Assembly: GCA_945607565.1 (NCBI GenBank)
Contig: CALYZD010000013.1
Location: 1 to 39,911 of the forward strand
Length of the DNA: 39,911 bases
Source of the DNA: an uncultured Bacteroidales bacterium
GTDB lineage: Bacteria; Bacteroidota; Bacteroidia; Bacteroidales; Marinilabiliaceae
Reading direction: 5' to 3'
Shown: positions 32,567 through 39,911 of the stretch, piece after piece
How positions within the stretch are numbered: the stretch's first letter is position 1
Layout of the letters: every line of letters starts with the position of its first letter
Position numbers and translations under genes: made by a program
Notes under the pieces: generated by a model
Told to the model about the DNA's origin: nothing
What the model saw: the letters and a program-made list of their open reading frames with translations, nothing else
Databases searched by the model: none

Positions 32567-33317
32567 AGTAGGGCATGGCCTGCTGCGTCGGCATGATGAG
32601 CACGTCGTTGATGCAGACGTGGGCCGGACGCGTGATGATGAATTCGATGGTGGAGGCGATGTCGTCGGCCGTCAGCGGTTCGACGCCTTCGTAGACGGCA
32701 TCGGCCTTGGCCTTGTCGCCGTGGTAGCGGACGGTGGAGAACTCGGTGTTGACCATTCCGGGCGCCACCGACGACACCTTGATGTTGAATGGCAGCAGGT
32801 CGACGCGCATCGACTGCGTGAGCGAGTCGACGGCGGCCTTGGTGGCGCAGTAGACGTTGCCGTTCTGGTAGACGTGCTTGCCGGCCACGCTTGCTATGTT
32901 GACGATGTGTCCGCCGCCGTTGGCCTTCATGTTGCCGATGGCCAGCTGCGACATGTAGAGCAGTCCCTTGACGTTAGTGTCAATCATGCAGTCCCAGTCG
33001 GCATCGTTGCCGTCGGCGATGTTGGTGCAGCCGAGGGCGAGGCCGGCGTTGTTGACGAGCACGGCCAGCGAGTCCTTCCACGATTCGGGCAGCATGTCGT
33101 AGGCGTCAAAGACCTCGTGCTTGTCGCGGATGTCGAAGTTGAGCACATAGCATTCCACTCCGTGTTCTTTTTCTATTTCGCTGCACAGGTCGAGCAGCAG
33201 GTTGAGGCGGCGGCCGGTGATAGCGACATTGTAGCCCAGGCGTGCCAGCATCAGTGCGGTGGCGCGTCCTATTCCGGATGTCGCTCCGGTCACGATTGCC
33301 GAGGATTGTGGTTTCAT
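32550..33317 (-). CDS. Short-chain dehydrogenase/reductase (YdfG-like)
   Basis: NAD(P)-dependent oxidoreductase of 255 residues. The cofactor motif TGATSGIG (10-17) is intact, NNAG is at 89-92, and the catalytic set is complete: Asn115 (DTNVKG), Ser143 (IASVAG), Tyr156 and Lys160 (YCATK). Arg36-Arg37 after the second strand (ITGRR) favour NADP(H). The overall pattern is close to the YdfG-type group that acts on 3-hydroxy acids such as serine or 3-hydroxypropionate, but the substrate cannot be fixed. It is 43 bases downstream of dnaB and overlaps gldB by 17 bases. Confidence 0.93.
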   Translation of the reverse strand: MKPQSSAIVTGATSGIGRATALMLARLGYNVAITGRRLNLLLDLCSEIEKEHGVECYVLNFDIRDKHEVFDAYDMLPESWKDSLAVLVNNAGLALGCTNIADGNDADWDCMIDTNVKGLLYMSQLAIGNMKANGGGHIVNIASVAGKHVYQNGNVYCATKAAVDSLTQSMRVDLLPFNIKVSSVAPGMVNTEFSTVRYHGDKAKADAVYEGVEPLTADDIASTIEFIITRPAHVCINDVLIMPTQQAMPYYVNRK

Positions 33318-33360
33318 AGGTTTGTCGTTTGATTTATTTAAGTTGTTTTGCTTATGGTTG

Positions 33361-34935
33361 TCAGAATGGCGGGTTGCCGTTGTCCGAGAAGTCGACGGGC
33401 GGGGCGAATGGGTCGGCCTGCGATGGCGGCTGCCCGGGCTCGAACGATTCGGAGTTCATGCGCGACGAGATGGTCTGCGGCGTCAGCGGCTCGGGGGCGA
33501 ACGGGGGGCGCGGCGTGTAGACGTCGGGCTCTTCGAAGCGGACCAGTTCGGAGCGGAAGCGCAGGCGGACGTCGGCCGTGGCGCCGCTGCGGTGCTTGGC
33601 TATGATGAATTCGGCCATGCCCACGAGCGATGTGCCGTCGCGCGGGTCTTCGGTCACGCCGTAGTATTCGGGGCGGTGGATGAAGCAGACCATGTCGGCG
33701 TCCTGCTCTATGGCGCCCGACTCGCGCAGGTCCGACAGCTGCGGGCGCTTGCCCTCGGCTCCGGTGCCCGAGCGCATCTCGGAGTTTCGGTTGAGCTGGC
33801 TGAGCGCTATGATGGGAATCTCGAGCTCCTTGGACAGCCCCTTGAGCGAGCGCGAAATCATCGACACCTCCTCTTGGCGGCTGCCCGGGCGCATCGCCGT
33901 GGCGTTCATCAGCTGCAGATAGTCGACTATGACCACCTGAATGCCGTGCTTCTTGTGCAGATTGCGGCATTTGGAGCGCAGGTCGAACACCGAGAGCCCG
34001 GGGGTGTCGTCGACGTAGATGGGCGCTGTGCTGAGCGTGCCTATCCTCTGGTCGAACTGTGTCCACTCGTCGGGCGTCAGGCGGCCGTTCTTGATTTTTT
34101 CCGACGGCACTTCGGTTTCCGACGACATCAGGCGCTTCACCAGTTCGACGTTCGACATCTCGAGCGAGAAGAGGGCCACCGGCACGTTGTGGTTGACGGC
34201 CATGTTGCGCGCCATCGACAGCACGAAGGCCGTCTTGCCCATGGCCGGTCGGGCGGCGATGATGACGAGCGTCGACTTCTGCCAGCCGGAGGTGACGCGG
34301 TCGATGCCGGTGAAGCCGCTCGGCACGCCGCTGAGGCTGTCCTTGCGCTTGGCGGCCTCGTGCATCTGGGCTATGGCTTCGGAAATGACGGGCGCGATAG
34401 CCGACACTTCGCGCTTCATCGTGCCCTGCGAGAGGGTGTAGATGGAGTTTTCGGCCTCGTCGAGCAGGTCCTGCACGTCAATGGAGTCGTCGTAGGCTTT
34501 GGTCTGGAGCTCGCCCGAGACTGTTATCAGGCTGCGCTGCAGATATTTCTGGAAGATGATTCGGGCGTGATACTCGATGTTGGCGGCCGAGGCCACCTTG
34601 TCGGTGAGCTGCGCCAGATAGAATCGTCCGCCCACCTCGTCGAGCTTGCCGTCCTTTTTCAGCTCGTTCGACACGGTGAGCAGGTCGATGGGGGCCTGGG
34701 CGCCGTAGAGCCGTTCGAGGGCGGCGTAGATTGTCTTGTGCGCATCCTTGTAGAAGTATTCGGGCTTCAGAATTTCGCCCACTATCTGGAAGGCTTCGCG
34801 CTCGAGCATCAGCGCTCCGAGCACCACCTCTTCGAACTCCACCGCCTGCGGCGGCAGCTTGCCGCCAAGTGGCTTGGGCTCTTCGGGCGTCTGCGGCCGG
34901 CGGCTTCGCGAGGCGTTGTTGCGGGTTTCGGGCAT
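33361..34935 (-). CDS. dnaB: Replicative DNA helicase DnaB
   Basis: Hexameric 5'-3' helicase at the replication fork. It has 524 residues from the ATG used here; a GTG one codon upstream is less likely. The N-terminal DnaB domain (PPQAVEFEEVVLGALMLE and on, about 28-130) and the RecA-like core (from about 205, GVPSGFTGIDRVTSGW) are both complete. Walker A is ARPAMGKT (about 228-235) and Walker B VVIVDYLQLM (about 334-343), followed by ISRSLKGLSKELEIPIIALSQLNR. The C-terminal 50 residues are rich in Pro and acidic residues, a variable tail common in Bacteroidota. No intein is present. A TATATTTG box lies 30 bases upstream. Confidence 0.97.
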   Translation of the reverse strand: MPETRNNASRSRRPQTPEEPKPLGGKLPPQAVEFEEVVLGALMLEREAFQIVGEILKPEYFYKDAHKTIYAALERLYGAQAPIDLLTVSNELKKDGKLDEVGGRFYLAQLTDKVASAANIEYHARIIFQKYLQRSLITVSGELQTKAYDDSIDVQDLLDEAENSIYTLSQGTMKREVSAIAPVISEAIAQMHEAAKRKDSLSGVPSGFTGIDRVTSGWQKSTLVIIAARPAMGKTAFVLSMARNMAVNHNVPVALFSLEMSNVELVKRLMSSETEVPSEKIKNGRLTPDEWTQFDQRIGTLSTAPIYVDDTPGLSVFDLRSKCRNLHKKHGIQVVIVDYLQLMNATAMRPGSRQEEVSMISRSLKGLSKELEIPIIALSQLNRNSEMRSGTGAEGKRPQLSDLRESGAIEQDADMVCFIHRPEYYGVTEDPRDGTSLVGMAEFIIAKHRSGATADVRLRFRSELVRFEEPDVYTPRPPFAPEPLTPQTISSRMNSESFEPGQPPSQADPFAPPVDFSDNGNPPF

Positions 34936-34965
34936 CACTTGTGTTTTTTATGGTTCAAAGAGCAG

Positions 34966-34973
34966 CAAATATA
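34966..34973 (-). promoter_or_regulatory. Probable -7 box of dnaB
   Basis: TATATTTG on the minus strand, exact TAnnTTTG match, 30 bases before the dnaB ATG, inside the short AT-rich gap between dnaB and the Rid-type gene. Confidence 0.5.
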
Positions 34974-35009
34974 CAATCTTTGGCACAATTGAAGCCGGGG
35001 CCGATGGGG

Positions 35010-36158
35010 TCAATTTTTTTCAATGGCCGGCGGGGGCGGCACGGCGGCTATGCACTCCATCTCGACCAGCCAGGCGGGGCGGCAGACGGGGGCGTAGGTC
35101 AGCAGCAGCGGCGCGTGCGGCATTCGGGCGCGCACCAGCCGGTCCACCGTGGCGGCGTCGGCTATGTCGCGCAGATAGACGGTGGCCATGGCCACGTCGG
35201 CGAACGAGCTGCTGGCCTCGGCGAGCAGCGCCTCCACATTATTGAGCATCCGCAGCGTCTGCCGCTCGATGTCGGCCACGTGGAGCACGCGGCCGCGATT
35301 GTCGATACTGGCCGTGCCCGAGATGAGCACCTGGCGCGTGTCGGCAAAGTCGACGCAGGTGCCGCGCTCGAAGCTGACGCCGTACTGGCTTGTGGGGTTC
35401 ATGTGGTCAGGGGCGTGCAGGTGGGTGACGCTCTCGGGCGGCAGTCCGGCCACGGCCCATGCGTCCATCACCACGCAGGTCGAGGCGTCGGCCACGCGCC
35501 CCTGAATGCCGGTGCTGGCCACGAAGTGGGTGTCGGGCGTCAGGCCGTGGCGGGCAAAGACGCGGTTGCGCCCCTCGACCACGCCGGCGTAGTTGATGTC
35601 GATGTTGCTGACGTAGAGCCACGTGCGGACGCATCCGTCGAAGAGCGTGGTGCCGTTGGCTTCGAGGCCGGCGGCGTATCGGTCGAACGTCCTCTGCATC
35701 TGCTCCAGAGCGTCGGCGCCCGGGGCAGTCAGGCGCGTGGCCACAAGCCGTCGGGCGCCGCGGCCGTCCACCTGCCACAGTCCGTCGGCGGCTGGCGTCA
35801 CGCTGACGCCCGTCTGCATCCACGCCGCCATGGCCACCTTGCACCCCGACAGCGGCGGCTGCTCGACCACCGACACGGCGCACTGGCATCCGGCCGTCCG
35901 CTCGTCGAGCAGGGCCTGCTGGTTGGCGGCGTCGCTCAGCCAGAAGCGCAGCATCACGGGCACGGTCTCGGCGCAGCGGGTGCGGCAGAGGGTGTCGAAA
36001 AGGCTCAGAACGGCGTCGAGCTGGGCGGCGAATCCGGGCCGGAGCGAGGCGTCGGGCTGCAGCAGGAGCGTGTAGTCGTGCTGGCCGTCGGCCGTGACGA
36101 AATCGGATATTGCGGCCGATGCGGCATGGGCGGCCGAGTGTTCGGTATGGAATTCCAT
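35010..36158 (-). CDS. Multi-module Rid/YjgF-family protein
   Basis: Protein of 382 residues. The C-terminal part (about 265-372) is a Rid domain: QVLISGTASIDNRGRVLHVADIERQTLRMLNNVEALLAEA, then MATVYLRDIADAATVDRLV and VCRPAWLVEMECIAAV, which holds the Arg and Glu (Arg360, Glu366) used by imine/enamine deaminases. Residues 25-115 (RFWLSDAANQQALLDE, then EQPPLSGCKVAMAAW) and 155-240 (TFDRYAAGLEANGTTLFDGCVRTWLYVSNID, then GIQGRVADASTCVVMDAWAV) look like two further Rid-like modules that lack those residues. Canonical RidA has about 125 residues and is a trimer. Chorismatases share this kind of layout and are the main alternative. The start was set at the ATG after a TAATTTTG box; the open frame upstream belongs to ccsBA territory. 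Confidence 0.78.
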   Translation of the reverse strand: MEFHTEHSAAHAASAAISDFVTADGQHDYTLLLQPDASLRPGFAAQLDAVLSLFDTLCRTRCAETVPVMLRFWLSDAANQQALLDERTAGCQCAVSVVEQPPLSGCKVAMAAWMQTGVSVTPAADGLWQVDGRGARRLVATRLTAPGADALEQMQRTFDRYAAGLEANGTTLFDGCVRTWLYVSNIDINYAGVVEGRNRVFARHGLTPDTHFVASTGIQGRVADASTCVVMDAWAVAGLPPESVTHLHAPDHMNPTSQYGVSFERGTCVDFADTRQVLISGTASIDNRGRVLHVADIERQTLRMLNNVEALLAEASSSFADVAMATVYLRDIADAATVDRLVRARMPHAPLLLTYAPVCRPAWLVEMECIAAVPPPPAIEKN

Positions 36159-36184
36159 TGTCTGCGGTTGATGTGTTACGGCGG

Positions 36185-36192
36185 CAAAATTA
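36185..36192 (-). promoter_or_regulatory. Probable -7 box of the Rid-type gene
   Basis: TAATTTTG on the minus strand, exact TAnnTTTG match, 26 bases before the start codon, in the 50-base gap after the ccsBA stop. Confidence 0.5.
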
Positions 36193-36208
36193 TACTTTTT
36201 GAGGTATC

Positions 36209-38413
36209 TCAGGCATAGCTGTGCATCCCTCCCAGCAGCATATTGACGCCGAAGTAGGTCACCAGCACGCACAGGAACGCCGCCACGCAGAAGACGTGGA
36301 AGGCCATGGGGCGGCGCAGCGCCGGCAGCATGCGGGTGTGGAGCGCGGCCGAATAGACCATCATGGTCACCAGCGCCCACACTTCCTTGGGGTCCCAGCC
36401 CCAGTAGCGTCCCCACGACACGTTGGCCCAGACGGCTCCCACAAAAATGCCCGCCGCCAGCAGAAAGACCGCCGGACAGACGATGATGCGGCTCAGGTCG
36501 GCAAGGCGCGCCACGGGAGCGGAGGCGACGCGGCAGCAGAGCCTTATAACGCAGGCCGCCAGCCCGTTGAGCATGGCGAAGGCGAGGAGCGAATAGGCTA
36601 TCATGATGACCACCACGTGGATGCACAGCAGCGGCGAGGCCAGCACGGGCATCAGCGGCGTTATCTGCGGATTGCTGTGCCCGAGGTGCGACACCAGCAG
36701 CGCCAGTCCGCCCACCACAAGGCCGGCCGGCAGGGCCACCGGCGCGCGCCGGCACAGAGCCACGGCTAGGGCCAGGGCGCACCACGCCATGAACTGCATC
36801 GTCTCAAAGCCGTCGGAGAGCGGCACGCGGCCGGCCACCACGCCACGCATCAGCAGCAGAGCCGTCAGCCAGGCAAGCAGGGCGGCGGCAAAGGCGGTGA
36901 GCGCCACCCGCACGGGGCGCGGACAGGCCCGCCCGGTGGCAAGGCCGATGCCCCAGAAGGCGTAGGCCACAAGCCCCATGGCTATGCAGAGCCCGAAAAT
37001 CCACGAGTGGGCGGCAAGGCGGCTGTAGGCCTGCTCCAGCCGGCGCATGCGGTCGGAGGGCAGGACGCCGCCGGCCACGCGCTGCTGATAGAGCCCTATC
37101 TTGCCCACAAGGCGGACCACCTCGGCGTAGTCGCGGCGGACGACGGTCTCAGCCACATAGTCGAGCGAGCGGCTCACGAAAATCCACTCGGCGTCGGGCA
37201 CCGAGGGCGGAATGCGGTCGGCGGGCGAAAGCCAGTCGATGCCACCGTCGGCATCGGCACACGGAAAAATCCTGAGCATCGCGCCCGAGGTCAGCATGGC
37301 TATGGTGTTGAACTTGTCGTCGGCGTCGACCACCGAGGCCGGCGCGCCACGTCGGGCGGAGGCAAGCCGATAGAGCCCGTCGGGGCTGTAGAAATCGCTG
37401 AGCGAGGCATGGCGGCCGGCCACACCGAGCGCGGCGGCTGCGGCGTCGTCTTTGAGCCTGATGAGGGGCTGATGCTGCCAGTCGTCGTAGTAGAACATCC
37501 AGCCGGTCAGGACTTGCTCGGGTGTCAGGCCGCGGTATGTGGGGCGGCCGCAAAGCCTGACTGTCAGGTCGGAGGCCAGTGTGGAGAGCGGGCAGATGCG
37601 GCCGTTGTGGAGCACCCACAGGTTGCCGAAGGCGCCAGCCACGTCGGGCGGCAGCACTCGTGGCGTGTCGGTGCTGCGGTCGGCGGCCGAGGCTGTGCCG
37701 GGAATCAGGACGAGGGCCAGGGCGACGGCCGTGCGCCATCGGTGCAGCAGCCGGCGGAAGTCGCTGCGGCGGTCGGCAAAGAAGACTGCCATGCCAAGCA
37801 GCAGCAGGCCGTAGCCGACGTAGGTCAGGGCGATGCCGGCCGGGTCGTGAGCCACGGCCAGGGTGCAGCCGCGGCGGTCGTCGTCGTAGCCCGACTGGTA
37901 GAAACGGTAGCCGGCATACGAATAGATGTGGTTCATGCGGACCTCGCCCTCGGCCACGTCGGTGTCGGCCTCGATGCGCAGGCGGCTCACATAGTCCATG
38001 GGCGAGCGGGTGCCGGCGTAGCATTCCACGTCGAAGTGCGTCAGCGTCAGGGCAAAGGGGAAGCGGGCCACCAGCTGCTCGTCGGTCACGAACTCGCCCA
38101 CCGTCTGCCCCACCCTGACGTGCACCAGCCCGTGGCACGAGGTCAGCCGCGTGACGGCCGCTCCGGCCAGGATGACAAGCAGGGCCATGTGGATGAGGGC
38201 CGTGGGCATCCGCCGCAGCAGGCCGCGCCGCACCATCAGCAGCGCCGAGGCCGCGGCCAGCAGCGCCCACAGGGCCGCGAACCAGGCCGAGCCGTAGATG
38301 TTGGCGTGAGCGAACGGGGTGCCCCATATTTTTTCGGCTACGGTGGCCGACATCAGCACAAGCAGGAGTACCGCCACGAGGCCCAAGGTGATGTTCAGCA
38401 GGTGTCTGGTCAT
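36209..38413 (-). CDS. Fused ResB-CcsA cytochrome c assembly protein (CcsBA)
   Basis: Inner-membrane system II factor that carries heme out and attaches it to c-type cytochromes. It has 734 residues. The N-terminal part is ResB-like: membrane segments near residues 8-30, 42-62 and 70-90, then a long periplasmic region (about 95-480) with one more helix near 195-215. The C-terminal third is CcsA-like with several helices and the heme-binding WWD motif WGRYWGWDPKEVWAL (about 667-681). A His-containing helix (LLCIHVVVIMIAYSLLAFAML) precedes it and another His lies in HTRMLPALRRPMAFH. The fused form is known in Bacteroidota and Epsilonproteobacteria. Its neighbour upstream encodes a CXXCH protein, a plausible client. 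Confidence 0.9.
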   Translation of the reverse strand: MTRHLLNITLGLVAVLLLVLMSATVAEKIWGTPFAHANIYGSAWFAALWALLAAASALLMVRRGLLRRMPTALIHMALLVILAGAAVTRLTSCHGLVHVRVGQTVGEFVTDEQLVARFPFALTLTHFDVECYAGTRSPMDYVSRLRIEADTDVAEGEVRMNHIYSYAGYRFYQSGYDDDRRGCTLAVAHDPAGIALTYVGYGLLLLGMAVFFADRRSDFRRLLHRWRTAVALALVLIPGTASAADRSTDTPRVLPPDVAGAFGNLWVLHNGRICPLSTLASDLTVRLCGRPTYRGLTPEQVLTGWMFYYDDWQHQPLIRLKDDAAAAALGVAGRHASLSDFYSPDGLYRLASARRGAPASVVDADDKFNTIAMLTSGAMLRIFPCADADGGIDWLSPADRIPPSVPDAEWIFVSRSLDYVAETVVRRDYAEVVRLVGKIGLYQQRVAGGVLPSDRMRRLEQAYSRLAAHSWIFGLCIAMGLVAYAFWGIGLATGRACPRPVRVALTAFAAALLAWLTALLLMRGVVAGRVPLSDGFETMQFMAWCALALAVALCRRAPVALPAGLVVGGLALLVSHLGHSNPQITPLMPVLASPLLCIHVVVIMIAYSLLAFAMLNGLAACVIRLCCRVASAPVARLADLSRIIVCPAVFLLAAGIFVGAVWANVSWGRYWGWDPKEVWALVTMMVYSAALHTRMLPALRRPMAFHVFCVAAFLCVLVTYFGVNMLLGGMHSYA

Positions 38414-38434
38414 TGATTCTAAATGATTTAACGC

Positions 38435-38476
38435 AAAAAAAAAGGAACCGACTAAGGTATCACATTAATCGGTTCC
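38435..38476 (-). terminator. Intrinsic terminator after the di-heme oxidoreductase gene
   Basis: On the minus strand GGAACCGA (38469-38476) pairs perfectly with TCGGTTCC (38444-38451) around a 17-base loop and is followed by nine T (38435-38443). It lies 28 bases after the oxidoreductase stop and before ccsBA, so the two genes may not share all transcripts. Confidence 0.85.
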
Positions 38477-38504
38477 GGGAAATACCAAAATGAAAATAGG
38501 GGCA

Positions 38505-39911
38505 TCAGATGGCTTCGATGAACGCCACCACGGCGTCGCGGTCCTCCTTGCTCAGCTCGCGGAACTTCTCGACCGTGCGTCGGGCGTCGCTCTGGGCGCT
38601 GCCGTGCCACATGATGGCTTCAATCACGGTACGGGCGCGGCAGTCGTGCATGCGGTCGGAGGCGCCGGTGCACTTGCGGCTCAGCCCTCGTCCCCACAGC
38701 GGCGTGGTGCGACACCAGCCGGTGCGTATGTCGTTGACCATGAACAGACGGTGCTGGACCATGTCGGTATAGGGCCATATCTTCTGGTTGGGATAGCGCG
38801 GCAGACGGCTGTCGGCGTCGGCGAAGAAACGCGCCGGGTCGGTGAACTCGTCGCTGCCGGTGGTCCACGACGGGCGGTGGCACTGCGCGCAGCCTATGCT
38901 GCCGAAGAGCTCGCGCCCGCGCCTGACGTCGGCGTTGTCGAGGTCGCGCGCGGCCGGCACTGCCAGTCCGCGGTGCCACACCATGAAGTCGGCATACTCG
39001 TCGTCGGTCATTTCGGGGGCGTCTTCGGTGGGCGCCATCAGGTAGTTGTAGATGTCGGTCTCGACATTGCCCGTGACGCGACATTGCGGAAAGAGCTCGT
39101 AGAAGCGCGCCTGCACGTCGGCGTCCTGCGAGGCCACGCGGGCGTAGGTCGACGTCATGTAGTGATAGTGGCGGTCGGAGCGGGTGACGTTGGTGATGTT
39201 CCAGATGGCATTGGCGCCGGCGGCGTCCTGAAGCGGACCGCGGGTCAGGGCGTAGGTGAAGCGGAGCGGATGCTCCTGACGGCCGTTGCCCTGCAGCGCG
39301 TTGGCGTACTGCTTGACCCACTCGCCCCCGGCAAAGATGGCCGGGTTGAGCTGCACGTAGGGCTCCTGACGCGCATATTCGGCCTTGAGCGAATCGTCGG
39401 GGATGGCGTCGAGCAGGCCCGTGCCGTAGATGCCGATGGTCGATTCGAGACGCACGACCACCTCCGAGGCGTCGAGGGTGACGGTCTGGCCGTCGCGCAC
39501 CACTTCGAGCGGCACGTAGTAAGCGTCGGCCGGGATGCTGACTTCGGGGTAGATGAGCTCGTAGGTCTCGCCGTCGGCAAAGGCGTTGTTCCACTCGTCG
39601 GTGTGGGCGAGCCATTCGATGCGGATTTTCGACTCGTCGAGCGGCGCCTTGAAGGGCTCCACGGCCATGGTCTGCGGCATGCCCGTGAGCGAGCTCAGGT
39701 AGACGTCGTTGCGGTCGGTGATGACCAGCAGATAGCCGTTGCCGATGGCCTGCGAGTCATATTCGGTCTGACGCTTGCCGTGGCCGTAGTTGGGGTGGCA
39801 GTGGAAGCACGACGTGCGCAGATAGAGCGGGCCCAGTCCGCCGCGCGGCGACTCGGTGGCCGGCGTGGTCACAAAGGGGTCTTCGAAGAGCGACTCGCCC
39901 CGTCGGAAGGC
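38505..39911 (-). CDS. Di-heme oxidoreductase family protein (c-type cytochrome), 5' end outside window
   Basis: C-terminal 468 residues of a periplasmic or surface di-heme protein of the DHOR type (COG3488, thiol-oxidoreductase-like). The frame stays open to the right edge, and the first visible residues (AFRRGESLFEDPF) are already family sequence, so the true start lies beyond the window; the GTG at 39872 is not a start. Heme sites are CFHCH (fragment residues 35-39) and CAQCH (341-345). Flanking motifs GLGPLYLRTS before the first heme, RRGRELFGSIGCAQC around the second, and RTTPLWG-GL near the C-terminus are typical. Family members often occur in operons with imelysin-like iron-related proteins, which cannot be checked here. 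The partner reaction is unknown. CcsBA encoded next to it could mature its hemes. Confidence 0.88.
   Translation of the reverse strand, partial: AFRRGESLFEDPFVTTPATESPRGGLGPLYLRTSCFHCHPNYGHGKRQTEYDSQAIGNGYLLVITDRNDVYLSSLTGMPQTMAVEPFKAPLDESKIRIEWLAHTDEWNNAFADGETYELIYPEVSIPADAYYVPLEVVRDGQTVTLDASEVVVRLESTIGIYGTGLLDAIPDDSLKAEYARQEPYVQLNPAIFAGGEWVKQYANALQGNGRQEHPLRFTYALTRGPLQDAAGANAIWNITNVTRSDRHYHYMTSTYARVASQDADVQARFYELFPQCRVTGNVETDIYNYLMAPTEDAPEMTDDEYADFMVWHRGLAVPAARDLDNADVRRGRELFGSIGCAQCHRPSWTTGSDEFTDPARFFADADSRLPRYPNQKIWPYTDMVQHRLFMVNDIRTGWCRTTPLWGRGLSRKCTGASDRMHDCRARTVIEAIMWHGSAQSDARRTVEKFRELSKEDRDAVVAFIEAI

Noticed and set aside
39870-39872. GTG as the start of the di-heme oxidoreductase
   Set aside because: The frame stays open to the window edge and the 13 residues before it match the family pattern, so the gene is cut by the edge and does not start here.
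1-39911. CRISPR arrays, tRNA or rRNA genes, insertion sequences, prophage genes
   Set aside because: No regularly spaced repeats, tRNA-like cloverleafs with CCA context, transposase or phage motifs were recognised on either strand.

Overview
The window reads as chromosomal DNA of a GC-rich member of the Bacteroidales (phylum Bacteroidota). The support is SusC/SusD pairs, a MurA with Asp in place of the catalytic Cys, GldB-, PorT- and DUF4290-type proteins, AT-rich starts without Shine-Dalgarno sequences, and -7 boxes of the Bacteroides form TAnnTTTG. A GC-rich Muribaculaceae-like or Prevotella-like gut organism would fit, but the genus cannot be fixed from sequence alone.

Region 1 (about 47-17242, all minus strand) is a xylan utilisation locus. 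Transcription runs from high to low coordinates: GH43 lipoprotein, xusA (SusC), xusB (SusD), xusC (short SusC), xusD (SusD), xusE (DUF1735-type surface lipoprotein), xyn10C (GH10 endoxylanase split by a carbohydrate-binding insert), then a GH5 lipoprotein. The core from xusA to xyn10C matches the conserved arrangement described in Prevotella bryantii and Bacteroides. The likely scheme is that GH10 and GH5 cut xylan at the surface, XusB/D/E bind the products, XusA and XusC import them with TonB energy, and GH43 trims them inside. No hybrid two-component or other regulator gene lies in the window. Structured or repeated DNA sits in four places: upstream of GH43, upstream of xusA, between xusD and xusE, and between xyn10C and GH5.

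Region 2 (17580-23508, plus strand) is a compact housekeeping operon: pcrA-type helicase, DUF4290 protein with an Asn/Gln-rich tail, murA, ubiE/menG and a PorT-like outer-membrane protein. It converges on region 3 (23600-28614, minus): EamA transporter, TPR-like protein and a large AsmA-like protein, with an ATGA overlap between the first two. Region 4 holds rplY and prs (minus), a divergent tandem universal stress protein (plus), and then the minus-strand series dnaB - SDR - gldB.

Region 5 (35010-39911, minus) holds the 5'-truncated di-heme cytochrome oxidoreductase, the fused cytochrome c assembly factor CcsBA and a Rid-family protein that appears to contain three Rid-like modules. The di-heme gene runs off the right edge of the window.

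No tRNA, rRNA, CRISPR array, insertion sequence or phage gene was seen. Many long open frames lie antisense to these genes; they are by-products of GC-rich codon usage and are not annotated.
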